Below are positions 16,549 to 27,523 of a DNA stretch of 64,000 bases, piece by piece. The DNA lies in assembly GCA_036675475.1 (NCBI GenBank), contig JAKFEY010000029.1:124001-188000 (forward strand), in the 5' to 3' direction. Position numbers and translations under genes: made by a program. Source of the stretch: JALYRV01 sp036675475. GTDB taxonomy: Bacteria; Acidobacteriota; Vicinamibacteria; Vicinamibacterales; SCN-69-37. Position 1 is the stretch's first letter. Each line of letters begins with the position of its first letter. The notes under the pieces are model-generated. The model worked only from the letters and a program-made list of their open reading frames with translations, was not told the origin of the DNA and ran no database searches.

Positions 16549-17259
16549 ATGACGCGCCTCGCATCCTGCTTCCTGGCCGTGATGACCATCGCCGCGGCGG
16601 CCTCCGCGCAGAGCCGCTATCCGCAACCCGCGGATCTGCAGACGTATTACATCTACTTCTTGAACAAGGGACCGAACCACGGGGCCGGCACGGCGGACGA
16701 GCGGAAAGCCATTCAGGCCGGGCACATGGCGCATCTCGAATCGCTTGGGCCTGCCGGCAAGATTGCGGGGCCGTTCGGCACGGAGGGGCCGCGCCGCGGC
16801 CTCGTCATCCTGAAGGCGGACTCACTGGCAGCGGCACGCGCGATCGCTGAAGCCGATCCGGCCGTGAAGGCCGGTACCTTCACCATCGACATCTACACCA
16901 TGCTGGTGCCGCGCAACTGGTTCGACTTTGGTCCGGTGCCGGAGCCGTACAAGATGCGCCGCTTCGTGTTCTTCTTCCTCGACGACGCGCCGAACCGTTC
17001 GGCGGTGCCGGCGTCGGACATGGCGGCGCTGCAGGACGGCCATCTCGCGAATCTGCATCGGCTCGCCACGGAAGGAAAGCTGCAGCTCGCGGGCCCGCTC
17101 ACCGACGGCGGCTCGCATCGCGGCATCGGCGTGATGGCGACCGAGGATGTCGAGCAGGCGCGGCAGTGGATGGCCAGCGATCCGCTGATCAAGGCGGGCC
17201 ACCTGGTCATGGTGCCGCTGCAGTGGTTCGCCGCCGACGGCATCCTGCTCAGAAAATAA
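16549..17259 (+). CDS. Exported protein with two YCII-like domains
   Basis: The 236-residue protein has a signal peptide ending in AAASAQS and two tandem ferredoxin-like domains of YciI type. Repeated features in both halves include the YYIYFLNKGPNHG / FVFFFLDDAPNRS strand, the helix Q-A/D-GH-M/L-A-H/N-L, and a conserved AGPFGTEGPRRGL / AGPLTDGGSHRGI core. The ends of both halves read AADPxVKAGxxxxD-like. YciI proteins are small enzymes or binders with a conserved His-Asp pair, but no general reaction is known, and a secreted two-domain version is unusual. The phosphodiesterase gene follows after 4 bp, so the two are probably one operon. Confidence 0.7.
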   Translation: MTRLASCFLAVMTIAAAASAQSRYPQPADLQTYYIYFLNKGPNHGAGTADERKAIQAGHMAHLESLGPAGKIAGPFGTEGPRRGLVILKADSLAAARAIAEADPAVKAGTFTIDIYTMLVPRNWFDFGPVPEPYKMRRFVFFFLDDAPNRSAVPASDMAALQDGHLANLHRLATEGKLQLAGPLTDGGSHRGIGVMATEDVEQARQWMASDPLIKAGHLVMVPLQWFAADGILLRK

Positions 17260-17263
17260 AAAC

Positions 17264-18490
17264 GTGCGGCGCCGCCTTCTTGCTCTCGCGTGGTGTCTCG
17301 TCGCCGCGGCCGCGATGGCCGCAGGCTGCAAAGAGACGGCAACCCCGCGCGTGCTGCTCATTTCCCTGGACGGCTTCCGCTGGGATTATCGCGCGCGGTT
17401 CGAGACGCCCACGCTCGATGCGATTGCCGCGTCCGGCGTATCGGCCGCGAAGCTGCAGCCCGGCTTTCCCAGCAAGACCTTCCCGAACCATTTCACGCTG
17501 GTCACCGGGCTCGTACCCGATCATCACGGCATCATTTCCAACACGATGCGCGATCCGCGCATTCCGGGCGTCGAGTTCACCATGGCGAATCGCGACGCCG
17601 TGGTCGACCCGCGGTGGTGGGAAGCCGAGCCGATCTGGACGCAGCTCGAAAAAGCCGGACGCAGGACGGCGCCGTTGTTGTGGCCGGGTGCGGAGGCGCC
17701 GATCGGCGGCGTCAGGCCGGATCACTGGACGAAGTACGAGCAGAATTTAACCGACGACCAGCGCATCGAGATGATCGCGGACCTGTTCGAGAAGCCGGAA
17801 GCCGAATGGCCCGAGTTCGCCACGATGTACTGGCACCATGTCGACACCGCGGGGCATTCGGCGGGTCCGGAGAGCGACGAGGTGCGCGTGGTGGCGGAGC
17901 GCGTCGACGCGGCGGTCGGCCGCCTGCTCGGGCGCCTGCGCGCGCTTGGCGTGGATGGCCTCAACGTCATCGTGGTTTCCGATCACGGCATGTCGCAGCT
18001 GGCGCCGGATCGCGTCATCTATCTCGAGGACTACATCGATCTCACAGCCGTCGACACGATCGACTCGTCGCCGAACATTGCCATCTTCCCGACAGCGCTG
18101 CCGGTCGACGAGGTCTACGCGCGCCTGTCGGGCAAGCATCCGCACCTGAAGGTCTACCGCCCGGGCGACTACCCGGCGCGTCTGCAGTTCGGCACGCACC
18201 GGCGTGTGCCGCCGATTTACGCGATGGCTGACGATGGCTGGACGATTTATCCGCGGCGGCGCGCAGGGCGGGGCGGACCCACCGGCGGCGCGCACGGCTA
18301 TGACAACGCCGTCGATTCGATGCAGGGTCTGTTCGTGGCGGCAGGGCCTGCGGTCAAGCGCGGGCTGCAGGTGCCGCGCATGCGCTCGATCGACATCTAC
18401 GAACTGATGTGCGCGATTCTCGGCCTCACGCCGAAGCCGAATGACGGCGATCGGGCCGCCGCCCGCGGCCTGCTGCGGGCAGGCCGATAG
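17264..18490 (+). CDS. Nucleotide pyrophosphatase/phosphodiesterase-type lipoprotein (NPP family)
   Basis: The 408-residue protein is a member of the alkaline phosphatase superfamily. Its lipoprotein leader ends in MAAGC (cysteine at residue 22). The metal site starts with ISLDGFRWDY (D36), the nucleophile is T72 in FPSKTFPNHFTLVTG, and the second metal site includes WHHVDTAGH and VVSDHGMSQL. In the ENPP family this set hydrolyses phosphodiester or pyrophosphate bonds of nucleotides or lipids outside the cytoplasm. Translation starts at GTG 17264, 4 bp after the YCII-like gene. It is the last gene before the lower-GC island. Confidence 0.88.
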   Translation: MRRRLLALAWCLVAAAAMAAGCKETATPRVLLISLDGFRWDYRARFETPTLDAIAASGVSAAKLQPGFPSKTFPNHFTLVTGLVPDHHGIISNTMRDPRIPGVEFTMANRDAVVDPRWWEAEPIWTQLEKAGRRTAPLLWPGAEAPIGGVRPDHWTKYEQNLTDDQRIEMIADLFEKPEAEWPEFATMYWHHVDTAGHSAGPESDEVRVVAERVDAAVGRLLGRLRALGVDGLNVIVVSDHGMSQLAPDRVIYLEDYIDLTAVDTIDSSPNIAIFPTALPVDEVYARLSGKHPHLKVYRPGDYPARLQFGTHRRVPPIYAMADDGWTIYPRRRAGRGGPTGGAHGYDNAVDSMQGLFVAAGPAVKRGLQVPRMRSIDIYELMCAILGLTPKPNDGDRAAARGLLRAGR

Positions 18491-19050
18491 CCCGCCCGGC
18501 CGTCAAAGTGATATCGCCGCACGACGCCTGCCACACAGTTCGCAAGCTGTCAGATTTTCACCGACGCTGCCGGGGACGAGCATGTGACGAATGGCTACGT
18601 ACATCTCTCGGGTAAGTTCTACCCGAACGGACGGTCATTCCGGGCCGCTTGTCTCGCATGACTATGTCTGCCTTGCCGTTTTCGGGAACGGGTATGACGT
18701 TGACGCAGCGCTGGCTCGGGTAACAAGTTCCCATAACATCGCGTGACCGTCGGCTTGTCGGCGTGATCCTCTTGAGGCAGTCCAGAACCATCCCTGACTC
18801 CGCAGTGCGCTCAGGTGATACTCGCCCTCACACTCCCCAGCGTGTCATTAGCTCCTGGTAGAAGGAGATAGGGCATGCGAGATCCTAGCTTCGGCTTCTT
18901 CGGACTTCGCCGTTCACGATTGATCTTCGCGCCTTCTTAACAAGCTTCTTACGTGCCTGCGAGCGGGCGGCGATCGATCAGCTTTACCGGCGGCCAAGTG
19001 CCGCGTCGCCTGCACTGCCGAAACCAGGATGAGAGGATGGGGGGCTAGCG
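18491..19050. other. 560-bp non-coding stretch at the left edge of a lower-GC island
   Basis: No convincing conserved gene is present. Base composition drops visibly compared with the flanking genes. The only candidate reading frame is the short one at 18875-18940, which has a good ribosome-binding site. A run of G (GGGGGGCTAGCG) directly before 19051 serves as the ribosome-binding site of the next gene. No tRNA, clear terminator or integration site was recognised. Confidence 0.5.
18875..18940 (+). CDS. Possible 21-residue peptide
   Basis: An ATG at 18875 is preceded by AAGGAGA about 8 bases upstream and opens a 21-codon frame ending in TAA at 18938. The peptide is rich in Phe and Arg (MRDPSFGFFGLRRSRLIFAP and one more residue) and resembles no family I know. 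It could be a leader peptide for the gene at 19051 or chance. The only support is the strong ribosome-binding site in otherwise empty DNA. Confidence 0.2.
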   Translation: MRDPSFGFFGLRRSRLIFAPS

Positions 19051-20160
19051 ATGCGCACACGCTGGGTACCAATCGTCGGGATGCTTGCGTTGTCTTTCCT
19101 TGTGTCGGGAGGATTTGTCGTAGGGCTGAGGCCTGACCCCATCGCCCAAGCGGCGCAACGGGTCGATAGCGCGCTGCCTGCCGGCACCCTTCAGCTGCAC
19201 CGACTCTCGTCAGAGTTCGTGTCTGGGACGTTTACGCTCGCCAAGCAGGCGTCGATGTCCTTCGAAGCGACGCGAAGTACCACGGGTGCGTCATTCTGGA
19301 TTCGTCAAGGCGACGTGATAGTCCTGGACTACCGGGAAGACGAGAACACGGTGTCGCTGACCACGATGGACGGGAAAGCCGGCTGGACCGCCATCAAGCC
19401 CTTGATGGCGAAAGCCGCGGAGGCAGCACGAACCGGTAGTGTAGACCCTGCCGAGCAAGGTCGGATCATCACTAGGGCTGTCAGGCAACACGGAGATCTG
19501 ACCCTTTTCGATCAACTGACCGCCTCTGATACTGGGCTCGCGGTTGTCTCCTTATCCGCCGCTCTAGGTAAGGATGGCCTCAATGGCAAGGCGTTCCCTC
19601 CGCTCTTTTTTCTCCACATGACGGCGATGCGCATTGGGACAGCACGTGGGATTCCTCCTCCAAAACTTGAGGACCACGAAGCCTATCGGTTCATGCTCAT
19701 GGAGTCATGTCAATCACTTGAGGGCGACCCCAACAACGACGGATGTCTTGGCATGTGCGGACCCGGCTGCACGTGTTGGGCTCTCACGTGTGGAACCTGT
19801 TGCTGTCACGACGGTTGCAAGTCCCACGACAAGACATGTCGTAGCTGCTCATGGTCCAAGCCTTGGAACTGCTTGCTGTGCTGGAGCTTTACCAGCCAGC
19901 TGTGGGGTGGATGTGACACCGGCTGTCAATTTACGCCAGCCGTTGAGCCCAATCCGTATGCGAACTATGCGCAGTGCGGCGTCGAGAACTTGACTCCGAC
20001 CTATTTCTATGACGAGTGGGGCTACTGCGGTGGAATGCATGACGGATCCACCGAGGCCTCTGGAGCACCTGTCCAATGGTCGTGCGAGCGGGCTGAGTAT
20101 GTTGAAGATCCAGACCCGCAAGTCGGCACCTGGAACGTGCTGCGATGTTTCCCACAATGA
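19051..20160 (+). CDS. Secreted Cys-rich protein with phospholipase A2-like HD motif
   Basis: The 369-residue protein has an N-terminal membrane/signal segment (VPIVGMLALSFLVSGGFVVG), about 180 residues with no recognisable domain, and a Cys-rich block at about residues 219-290. That block contains CGPGCTC, then CCCHDGC and CKSHDKTC near residue 250. CGPG followed by a Cys-flanked His-Asp pair is the layout of phospholipase A2 (calcium loop plus catalytic HD), and bacterial secreted proteins with GCCGPGC...AHDxC are known. The exact PLA2 consensus (CCxxHD) is not met: one of the two leading cysteines is shifted by a residue. Activity is therefore uncertain. Composition is lower in GC than the neighbours, consistent with transfer. 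Confidence 0.55.
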   Translation: MRTRWVPIVGMLALSFLVSGGFVVGLRPDPIAQAAQRVDSALPAGTLQLHRLSSEFVSGTFTLAKQASMSFEATRSTTGASFWIRQGDVIVLDYREDENTVSLTTMDGKAGWTAIKPLMAKAAEAARTGSVDPAEQGRIITRAVRQHGDLTLFDQLTASDTGLAVVSLSAALGKDGLNGKAFPPLFFLHMTAMRIGTARGIPPPKLEDHEAYRFMLMESCQSLEGDPNNDGCLGMCGPGCTCWALTCGTCCCHDGCKSHDKTCRSCSWSKPWNCLLCWSFTSQLWGGCDTGCQFTPAVEPNPYANYAQCGVENLTPTYFYDEWGYCGGMHDGSTEASGAPVQWSCERAEYVEDPDPQVGTWNVLRCFPQ

Positions 20161-20176
20161 ATCGAAACGAGGTAGA

Positions 20177-20296
20177 CGCAGCGGCGACCCGGAGACGCCG
20201 ACCGTCTTTGTCAATGGGCGCCGACTAGCACCATCCGCGACGCTCGATGCGATGCGCTCGGTCGTGCAAGACGAACTTAACAAGCTAAAGCGTTAA
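20177..20296 (+). pseudogene. C-terminal remnant of a DsbA/thioredoxin-like protein
   Basis: In one frame, about 39 codons up to the TAA at 20294 encode GDPETPTVFVNGRRLAPSAT followed by a short Leu/Val-rich helix ending ELNKLKR. This is the typical end of a DsbA-like (thioredoxin_4) protein: the cis-proline TPT strand, FVNGRR turn and last helix. The upstream part of the same frame runs through the end of the 19051-20160 gene and shows no thioredoxin fold or CxxC motif, so the N-terminal three quarters are missing. It is best read as debris from a deletion or insertion at the island. Confidence 0.5.
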
Positions 20297-20395
20297 GCGA
20301 GTCCGTGGACTCTTTAATTTCCGGTCGAGTTCGCCTGCCGCACGACGACCGGCGATACGTGACAGCTTGATAGCGTGGTTGCAAAGGAGGAGACT

Positions 20396-20926
20396 ATGAT
20401 GATCAGCAATCGACACAGCGAGCGGGCTTGTCTCGTTTATTTGTACGCCTCGCTGCTAGCAGTTTGTTGGATCGCGGGTATGCCGACGGAGGCAGGAGCC
20501 CAGCCGGCCGCGAATGTTCCGACCGAACTGATCAGCAGGAATCAGATCGTACCCGACCGCGACTTCGGGCGGGCGTCCGATTCACTCGTTCAGAGCCTCG
20601 GGCCGAGTATGCAGGCCTCCGCGCCAGGCCCGTCGCCTGCCCCCAACTCACCAATGGCGAGGCGTGACTCCATCAAGAACGGCCTGCTCATCGGCGCGGC
20701 AGTCGTAGCTACCCTGGGTGTCCTGAGTTGGGGGATCGCCGATTGCCCAGACTCTGCTAAGGATCCCGACGCGGCCAAGGGACGATGTCCGGGAGCGAAG
20801 GCGCTCGGTTTGGCGGTCGCCGTTGCGACAGGGGCCGCGATAGGCGCTGGCATCGATCTCTTGTTCGCGGTGGACCCTGGGCCGGGAGGGACGACTCGGG
20901 CTGGTGCGCGGCGAGGCATTCTCGTG

Positions 20927-20947
<21 letters not shown>
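20396..20947 (+). CDS. Exported glycine-zipper protein of unknown function
   Basis: The 183-residue protein has a signal peptide (cleavage near AGAQPAAN), a Pro/Ser-rich middle (APGPSPAPNSP) and two hydrophobic, small-residue segments: LLIGAAVVATLGVLSWGIA and LGLAVAVATGAAIGAGIDLL. The second has the Gly/Ala spacing of glycine-zipper membrane segments. The start is firm: GGAGG lies 5 bases before ATG 20396. I do not recognise a family. It is the last gene of the lower-GC island, and its 3' end overlaps the convergent clpA by 21 bp. Confidence 0.6.
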
Positions 20948-23298
<2,351 letters not shown>

Positions 23299-23299
<1 letters not shown>

Positions 23300-23637
23300 C
23301 AGACGTCCTCCACGACGGCGCGCAGCGGGAACCCGGCCTCCCGGGCCAGCGTGACCACGGCGTCGGCCTTCGTTTCGGCCACTTCCCACGTATAGACGCC
23401 GCACACGCCCCGGCCCTGGGTGTGCACCATCAGCATGATTCTGTACGCCTCGGCCGGCGACTTGTGGAACACCGTCTCCAGGACCTCCATCACGAAATCC
23501 ATCGTCGTGTAGTCGTCATTGAGGAGGACGACCTGATGGAGATCGGGCTCTTTGGTCTTCCGGGCATCTTTCTCCGCTCGCTCGCGCTCGACGCGCTCGA
23601 CGACCTGTTCGCCACCCTGCCTGGAAGGACTACCCAC
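23299..23637 (-). CDS. clpS: ATP-dependent Clp protease adaptor ClpS
   Basis: The 112-residue adaptor binds N-degron substrates and delivers them to the ClpA N-domain. The core motifs are VVLLNDDYTTMDFVMEVL, the ligand-pocket helix with MLMVHTQGRGVCGVYTWEVA, and a disordered charged N-terminus of about 30 residues. Translation starts at GTG 23637. The stop overlaps the clpA start as TGATG, so both proteins should be made together. The gene is divergent from the MBL-fold hydrolase at 23711. Confidence 0.95.
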
Positions 23638-23710
23638 ATCACCAATATACTTCCGGCACCATGCTCAAGCGCATTGCACTGATCTGCATCGGCGGCCTGG
23701 TGAAGGGACG

Positions 23711-24619
23711 ATGAGCTTCGCCGACGGCTTCGAGACGCTCGATCTCGAGTTTCTCGGCCAGCGCGAGGTCATCGCCACCGCGCTGCTGCACGGCGCCGGC
23801 GGCGTGGCCGTCGTCGATCCCGGCCCCACGACGTCGTGGCCCGTGCTCACGTCATTGCTGCGCGCACGCGGCATCGCGGATGGCGACGTGCGCGCGGTGC
23901 TGGTCACGCACATCCATCTCGACCACGCGGGCGTATGCGGCGTCGCCGCCGACGCGTGGCCGAACGCGACATTCCATGTGCACGCGCGAGGCGCGGCGCA
24001 CATGGCCGATCCCTCGAAGCTGCTGGTGAGCGCGGGACGGCTGTACGGCGCCGATATGGACAGGCTGTGGGGAGAGGTGCGCCCGCTGCCCGCGGCCCGC
24101 ATGCGCGTGCTCGAGGGCGGCGAGACCATCGACGTCGCCGGCCGCAGACTGGCCGTGGCGTGGACGCCCGGTCACGCGTCACATCACGTCAGCTACTTCG
24201 ACACGCGGCATGGCGTCGCCTATGTCGGCGACACGGCCGGCATCCGCCGCGGGCTCAATCCCTACGTGATGCCGCCGACCCCACCGCCAGACATCGATTT
24301 GGACGCCTGGCGCGAGAGCACGCGCACGATCCTCGACTGGCATCCCGGGCGGCTGTTCCTCACACATTTCGGCGCGTTCGGCGATCCGGCGGACCATTTC
24401 GACAAGCTGTGGGATCGCATGGAGGACTGGAGCCGCCGCGTGCGCGCGTCGCTTGCCCGCGAGGGCACCGACGAGGAGCGCGCGATGACGTTCACCAATG
24501 ACATCATCGACGACCTCACGCTGCAGATGAGCCCGACTGAGGCCGCCGGCTACGCGCGGGCGGCGCGGTTTGATTTTTCGTGGACCGGGCTGGCGAGGTA
24601 CTGGCGCAAGAAGCCGTGA
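23711..24619 (+). CDS. Metallo-beta-lactamase-fold hydrolase
   Basis: The 302-residue protein carries the complete zinc-binding set: THIHLDHAG near residue 75, TPGHASHHVSYF, VGDTAG and LTHFG. No second domain is fused. The family includes glyoxalase II-like thioesterases, lactonases and quorum-quenching enzymes; which of these applies cannot be told, since the C-terminal helices are not diagnostic. A GAAGGGACG ribosome-binding region precedes ATG 23711. It is convergent with the UPF0182 gene, 7 bp away. Confidence 0.85.
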   Translation: MSFADGFETLDLEFLGQREVIATALLHGAGGVAVVDPGPTTSWPVLTSLLRARGIADGDVRAVLVTHIHLDHAGVCGVAADAWPNATFHVHARGAAHMADPSKLLVSAGRLYGADMDRLWGEVRPLPAARMRVLEGGETIDVAGRRLAVAWTPGHASHHVSYFDTRHGVAYVGDTAGIRRGLNPYVMPPTPPPDIDLDAWRESTRTILDWHPGRLFLTHFGAFGDPADHFDKLWDRMEDWSRRVRASLAREGTDEERAMTFTNDIIDDLTLQMSPTEAAGYARAARFDFSWTGLARYWRKKP

Positions 24620-24626
24620 TCGCCCG

Positions 24627-27449
24627 CTAGCGGCAGGCCGCCTTCATGGCTTCGGCCAGGGGCCGCAGCTTCTTGTATTCCTCGCCGTACAACGCGAAGT
24701 TGCCGTCGCGGATCGCGCGGTCGGCGCGCTCGATCGCGGTGAGCATCTGCGAATTGAGCTCGGCGCACGTCGAGCCTGGCCGCACGGGCGGTGGCGGCGC
24801 TGTGGCCGCGGGCGCCGTGCCGGCAGCCGCCGGCGGTGCTGCGTCAGGCTCGTCACCCGCCGATGGCATGCGATCCGTCGCCTCGCTGCTGAACACGTCG
24901 GCCAGCGCATCGGCCAGCGTCTCGCGCATGACGATGCGGTCGCGCTTCTGATCCTTGTAGGCCACGATCACGCGCTTCAGCTCTGGAATGCGGCCGTTGG
25001 CCGCACGCAGATAGAGCGGCTGCACATACAGCAGCGACTCCTCGATCGGAATGACGAGCAGCGTGCCCTGGATGACGGTCGATCCGGCCTGGCTCCACAA
25101 GGTGACCTGCTGCGAGATCACTTCGTCCTGCGTGATGCGGGCCACAACCTGCCGCGGCCCGTACACGAGATTCTGCTTCGGGAACTGGAACACCATCAGT
25201 TTCCCGTAATTCTCGCCGTCGCTGCGCGCCACCATCCACGCCGACAGGTTTTCCTTGAGGCGCGGCGTGAACGGCAGCATCTGGATGAACTCCGGCTGCG
25301 GCTCGCCGGGCAGCCGCATCACCGTGTAGTACGGCTCCATCGGCGCCCCGGTGCGCGCGCGCGCGTCGGCCACCGGCGCCGATTCGAGTGACGGCACTTC
25401 CCACTGGTCTTCCTTGTTGTAGAAGACGCCCGGATTGGTCATGTGGTACGTCGCGTAGACGTGCGCCTGCAGATCGAAGATGTCCTCGGGATAGCGGATG
25501 TGCTCGCGCAGGCCCTGCGGCATCTCGTGAAGCGGCTTGAGCAGCGTCGGAAACACGCGCGCGAGGGTCGCCGCGAGCGGGTCGGCGGCATCGGCGAGAT
25601 AGAACACCGTCGTGCCGTTGTACGCGTCGGTGACGACTTTCACCGAGTTCCGGATGTAGTTGACATCCTCCACGGCTTCGGCGCGGCGGCCCTGGGCCGG
25701 CGTCGAGTACGGATAATTCCGCGTCGTCGTATACGCGTCCTGCATCCAGAAGAGGCGCCCGTCGTTGATGACCAGATACGGATCTCTGTCGTAGGTCAGG
25801 AAGGGCGCGATCGTGCGCACGCGATCGTCGATGCGGCGATGGAACAGCACGCGGCTGTCCGGCGTGATCTGCGCCGTCACCAGCAGGTTGGTGGCCTTGA
25901 AGCGCGCCGCGAACGCCAGCCGCCGCAGGAAGCCGCCCACCGGCACGCCGCCGGTGCCTTTGTAGACGCTCATCACGTTGTCTTCGCCGCGCGGATAGTG
26001 GAACTCGGGCTCGCGGCTGCGCACCAGCACGTAGTCGCTCGACAACTCGCTGTAGTACAGGCTCGGCTCGTCGACACGCAGATCCACGGACGACACCGGC
26101 GGCAGGTCCTTGATGAAAAGCACGGGCAGACCTTCACGGGTCGCCTCGTTGACCGGTCCGAGCGTGAGGCCATAGCCGTGCGTGAAGGTGAGGCGCTCGT
26201 TGACCCACGTCGCATTGGGCAGCGACTCGGTGTCCATTTCGCGCGCCGACAGCATGACCTGGCGGTAGCGGCCGTCGATCACATACCGATCGTTGTCAAC
26301 GGAATTGAAGTCGTAGTACGTGCGGATTTCCTGGAGCTGGCCGAACGTCTGCAGCAGCGGCTGATGATCCCAGAGCCGCACGTTTTCAATCGTCTCGCTG
26401 TGCGCGCTGATCGCTTCCTTGGTCAGCTCCGCGTCGCCCGACAGCTCACGCTCGACGACATGGTCCACGCCAAACGCGCGGCGCGTGGCCGCAATGTTGT
26501 GGATCAGGAACGGCTGCTCCTTGATCATTTCGTCGGGCGTGACGATGAAGCGCTGGACGATGCCGGCGTACAGGCCGCCGGCAATGACCGTGGCGGCATA
26601 GACGCCGAGGCCGAGCGGCAGCAGCCAGCGCCGCGCCATCACGGCATGGAGCGCCGCCAGTACCGCGGCGACGATGAGGATCACGAACTTCACGCGCAGG
26701 AACGGCAGGCGCGCGTGAATGTCGGCGTAGCCGGCGCCGAACAGCACGTCGCTGTCGGTCATCAGCATGCGCGGGCCCTCGAGCCACGTGCCGAAGGCGA
26801 GCAGCAGCAGCAGCAGCGCGACGAGCAGCGCCAGGTGCAGGCGCACGCGCGGCTGGAACTCGACGCGCGGCCACAGCGCGAAGCCCCACCGGCTTTCGAG
26901 CAGCACGTTGCCGGAGATCAGGTAGACCGCGAAGCTGGCGATCAGCGCCAGCAGCGTCAGCATGAACAGGCGGGCCTGGAGATCGTCCCAGACCGGAAAG
27001 CGGAAGACGTAGAAGCTGATGTCGCGCCCGAAGATGGGATCGGTGTGCCCGAACGGCACCGCGTACGCGAACTGCAGGAATTCGAGCCACGTGCCGGCCA
27101 TCGACAGCGCCGTCAGCATGGCCACGATCAGCGACCCGTAGAGCGCCAGTCGATCGATGCGCCGGCTTTCGACGATCACGGGGCGGCCGTCGACGGTGGC
27201 GCCAAGCACGAGCTGCGGCTGGCGGAACGAGGCGCGCGCGAGCCGCAGGTTGCCGTAGAGGAAGGCGAAGGCGACGGCGAACGAGGCGATGAAGGTCGTC
27301 GCCTGGGCGCGCAGGGTCTTCTCGAACACCGGCAGGTAGCCGGTTTCGGCGAACCAGAGCCAGTCGGTCCAGAACACCGCCGCTGACGGCAGGATCAGGA
27401 ACGCGATGAGCGCCAGGAAAACGAACCCCGGCAGGCTACGCGGACGCAC
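24627..27449 (-). CDS. UPF0182 family integral membrane protein
   Basis: The 940-residue protein has about seven membrane helices in the first 300 residues (starting FVFLALIAFLILPSAAVFW and the typical DWLWFAETGY) and a large extracytoplasmic region. Family-typical stretches include ATRRAFGVDHV, TWVNERLTFTHGYG, FKDL-like DLPPVSS and FLTYDRDPYLV. The last 100 residues hold an Ala/Pro-rich linker and a short helical tail. Length and layout match UPF0182 (COG1615), whose function is unknown. Translation starts at GTG 27449 with GAGG upstream. Confidence 0.9.
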   Translation of the reverse strand: MRPRSLPGFVFLALIAFLILPSAAVFWTDWLWFAETGYLPVFEKTLRAQATTFIASFAVAFAFLYGNLRLARASFRQPQLVLGATVDGRPVIVESRRIDRLALYGSLIVAMLTALSMAGTWLEFLQFAYAVPFGHTDPIFGRDISFYVFRFPVWDDLQARLFMLTLLALIASFAVYLISGNVLLESRWGFALWPRVEFQPRVRLHLALLVALLLLLLAFGTWLEGPRMLMTDSDVLFGAGYADIHARLPFLRVKFVILIVAAVLAALHAVMARRWLLPLGLGVYAATVIAGGLYAGIVQRFIVTPDEMIKEQPFLIHNIAATRRAFGVDHVVERELSGDAELTKEAISAHSETIENVRLWDHQPLLQTFGQLQEIRTYYDFNSVDNDRYVIDGRYRQVMLSAREMDTESLPNATWVNERLTFTHGYGLTLGPVNEATREGLPVLFIKDLPPVSSVDLRVDEPSLYYSELSSDYVLVRSREPEFHYPRGEDNVMSVYKGTGGVPVGGFLRRLAFAARFKATNLLVTAQITPDSRVLFHRRIDDRVRTIAPFLTYDRDPYLVINDGRLFWMQDAYTTTRNYPYSTPAQGRRAEAVEDVNYIRNSVKVVTDAYNGTTVFYLADAADPLAATLARVFPTLLKPLHEMPQGLREHIRYPEDIFDLQAHVYATYHMTNPGVFYNKEDQWEVPSLESAPVADARARTGAPMEPYYTVMRLPGEPQPEFIQMLPFTPRLKENLSAWMVARSDGENYGKLMVFQFPKQNLVYGPRQVVARITQDEVISQQVTLWSQAGSTVIQGTLLVIPIEESLLYVQPLYLRAANGRIPELKRVIVAYKDQKRDRIVMRETLADALADVFSSEATDRMPSAGDEPDAAPPAAAGTAPAATAPPPPVRPGSTCAELNSQMLTAIERADRAIRDGNFALYGEEYKKLRPLAEAMKAACR

Positions 27450-27523
27450 GGCACCTCATCAGCTTCTTATTATGACCTGCCCGGTGGCACATCGTTTGGA
27501 GTGTCCCACACCTGGAGGCATAC

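Noticed and set aside
18558..18791. A 77-codon minus-strand frame in the lower-GC gap
   Set aside because: No ribosome-binding site, no conserved pattern and random-looking composition.
20009..20296. A complete 95-residue gene overlapping the end of the Cys-rich gene
   Set aside because: Only the last 40 residues look like protein (DsbA end); the upstream part is an out-of-frame reading of the Cys-rich gene.
25443..27386. A long plus-strand frame opposite the UPF0182 gene
   Set aside because: Same kind of shadow: Arg/Gln/His-rich text without motifs, while the minus strand has membrane helices and family motifs.
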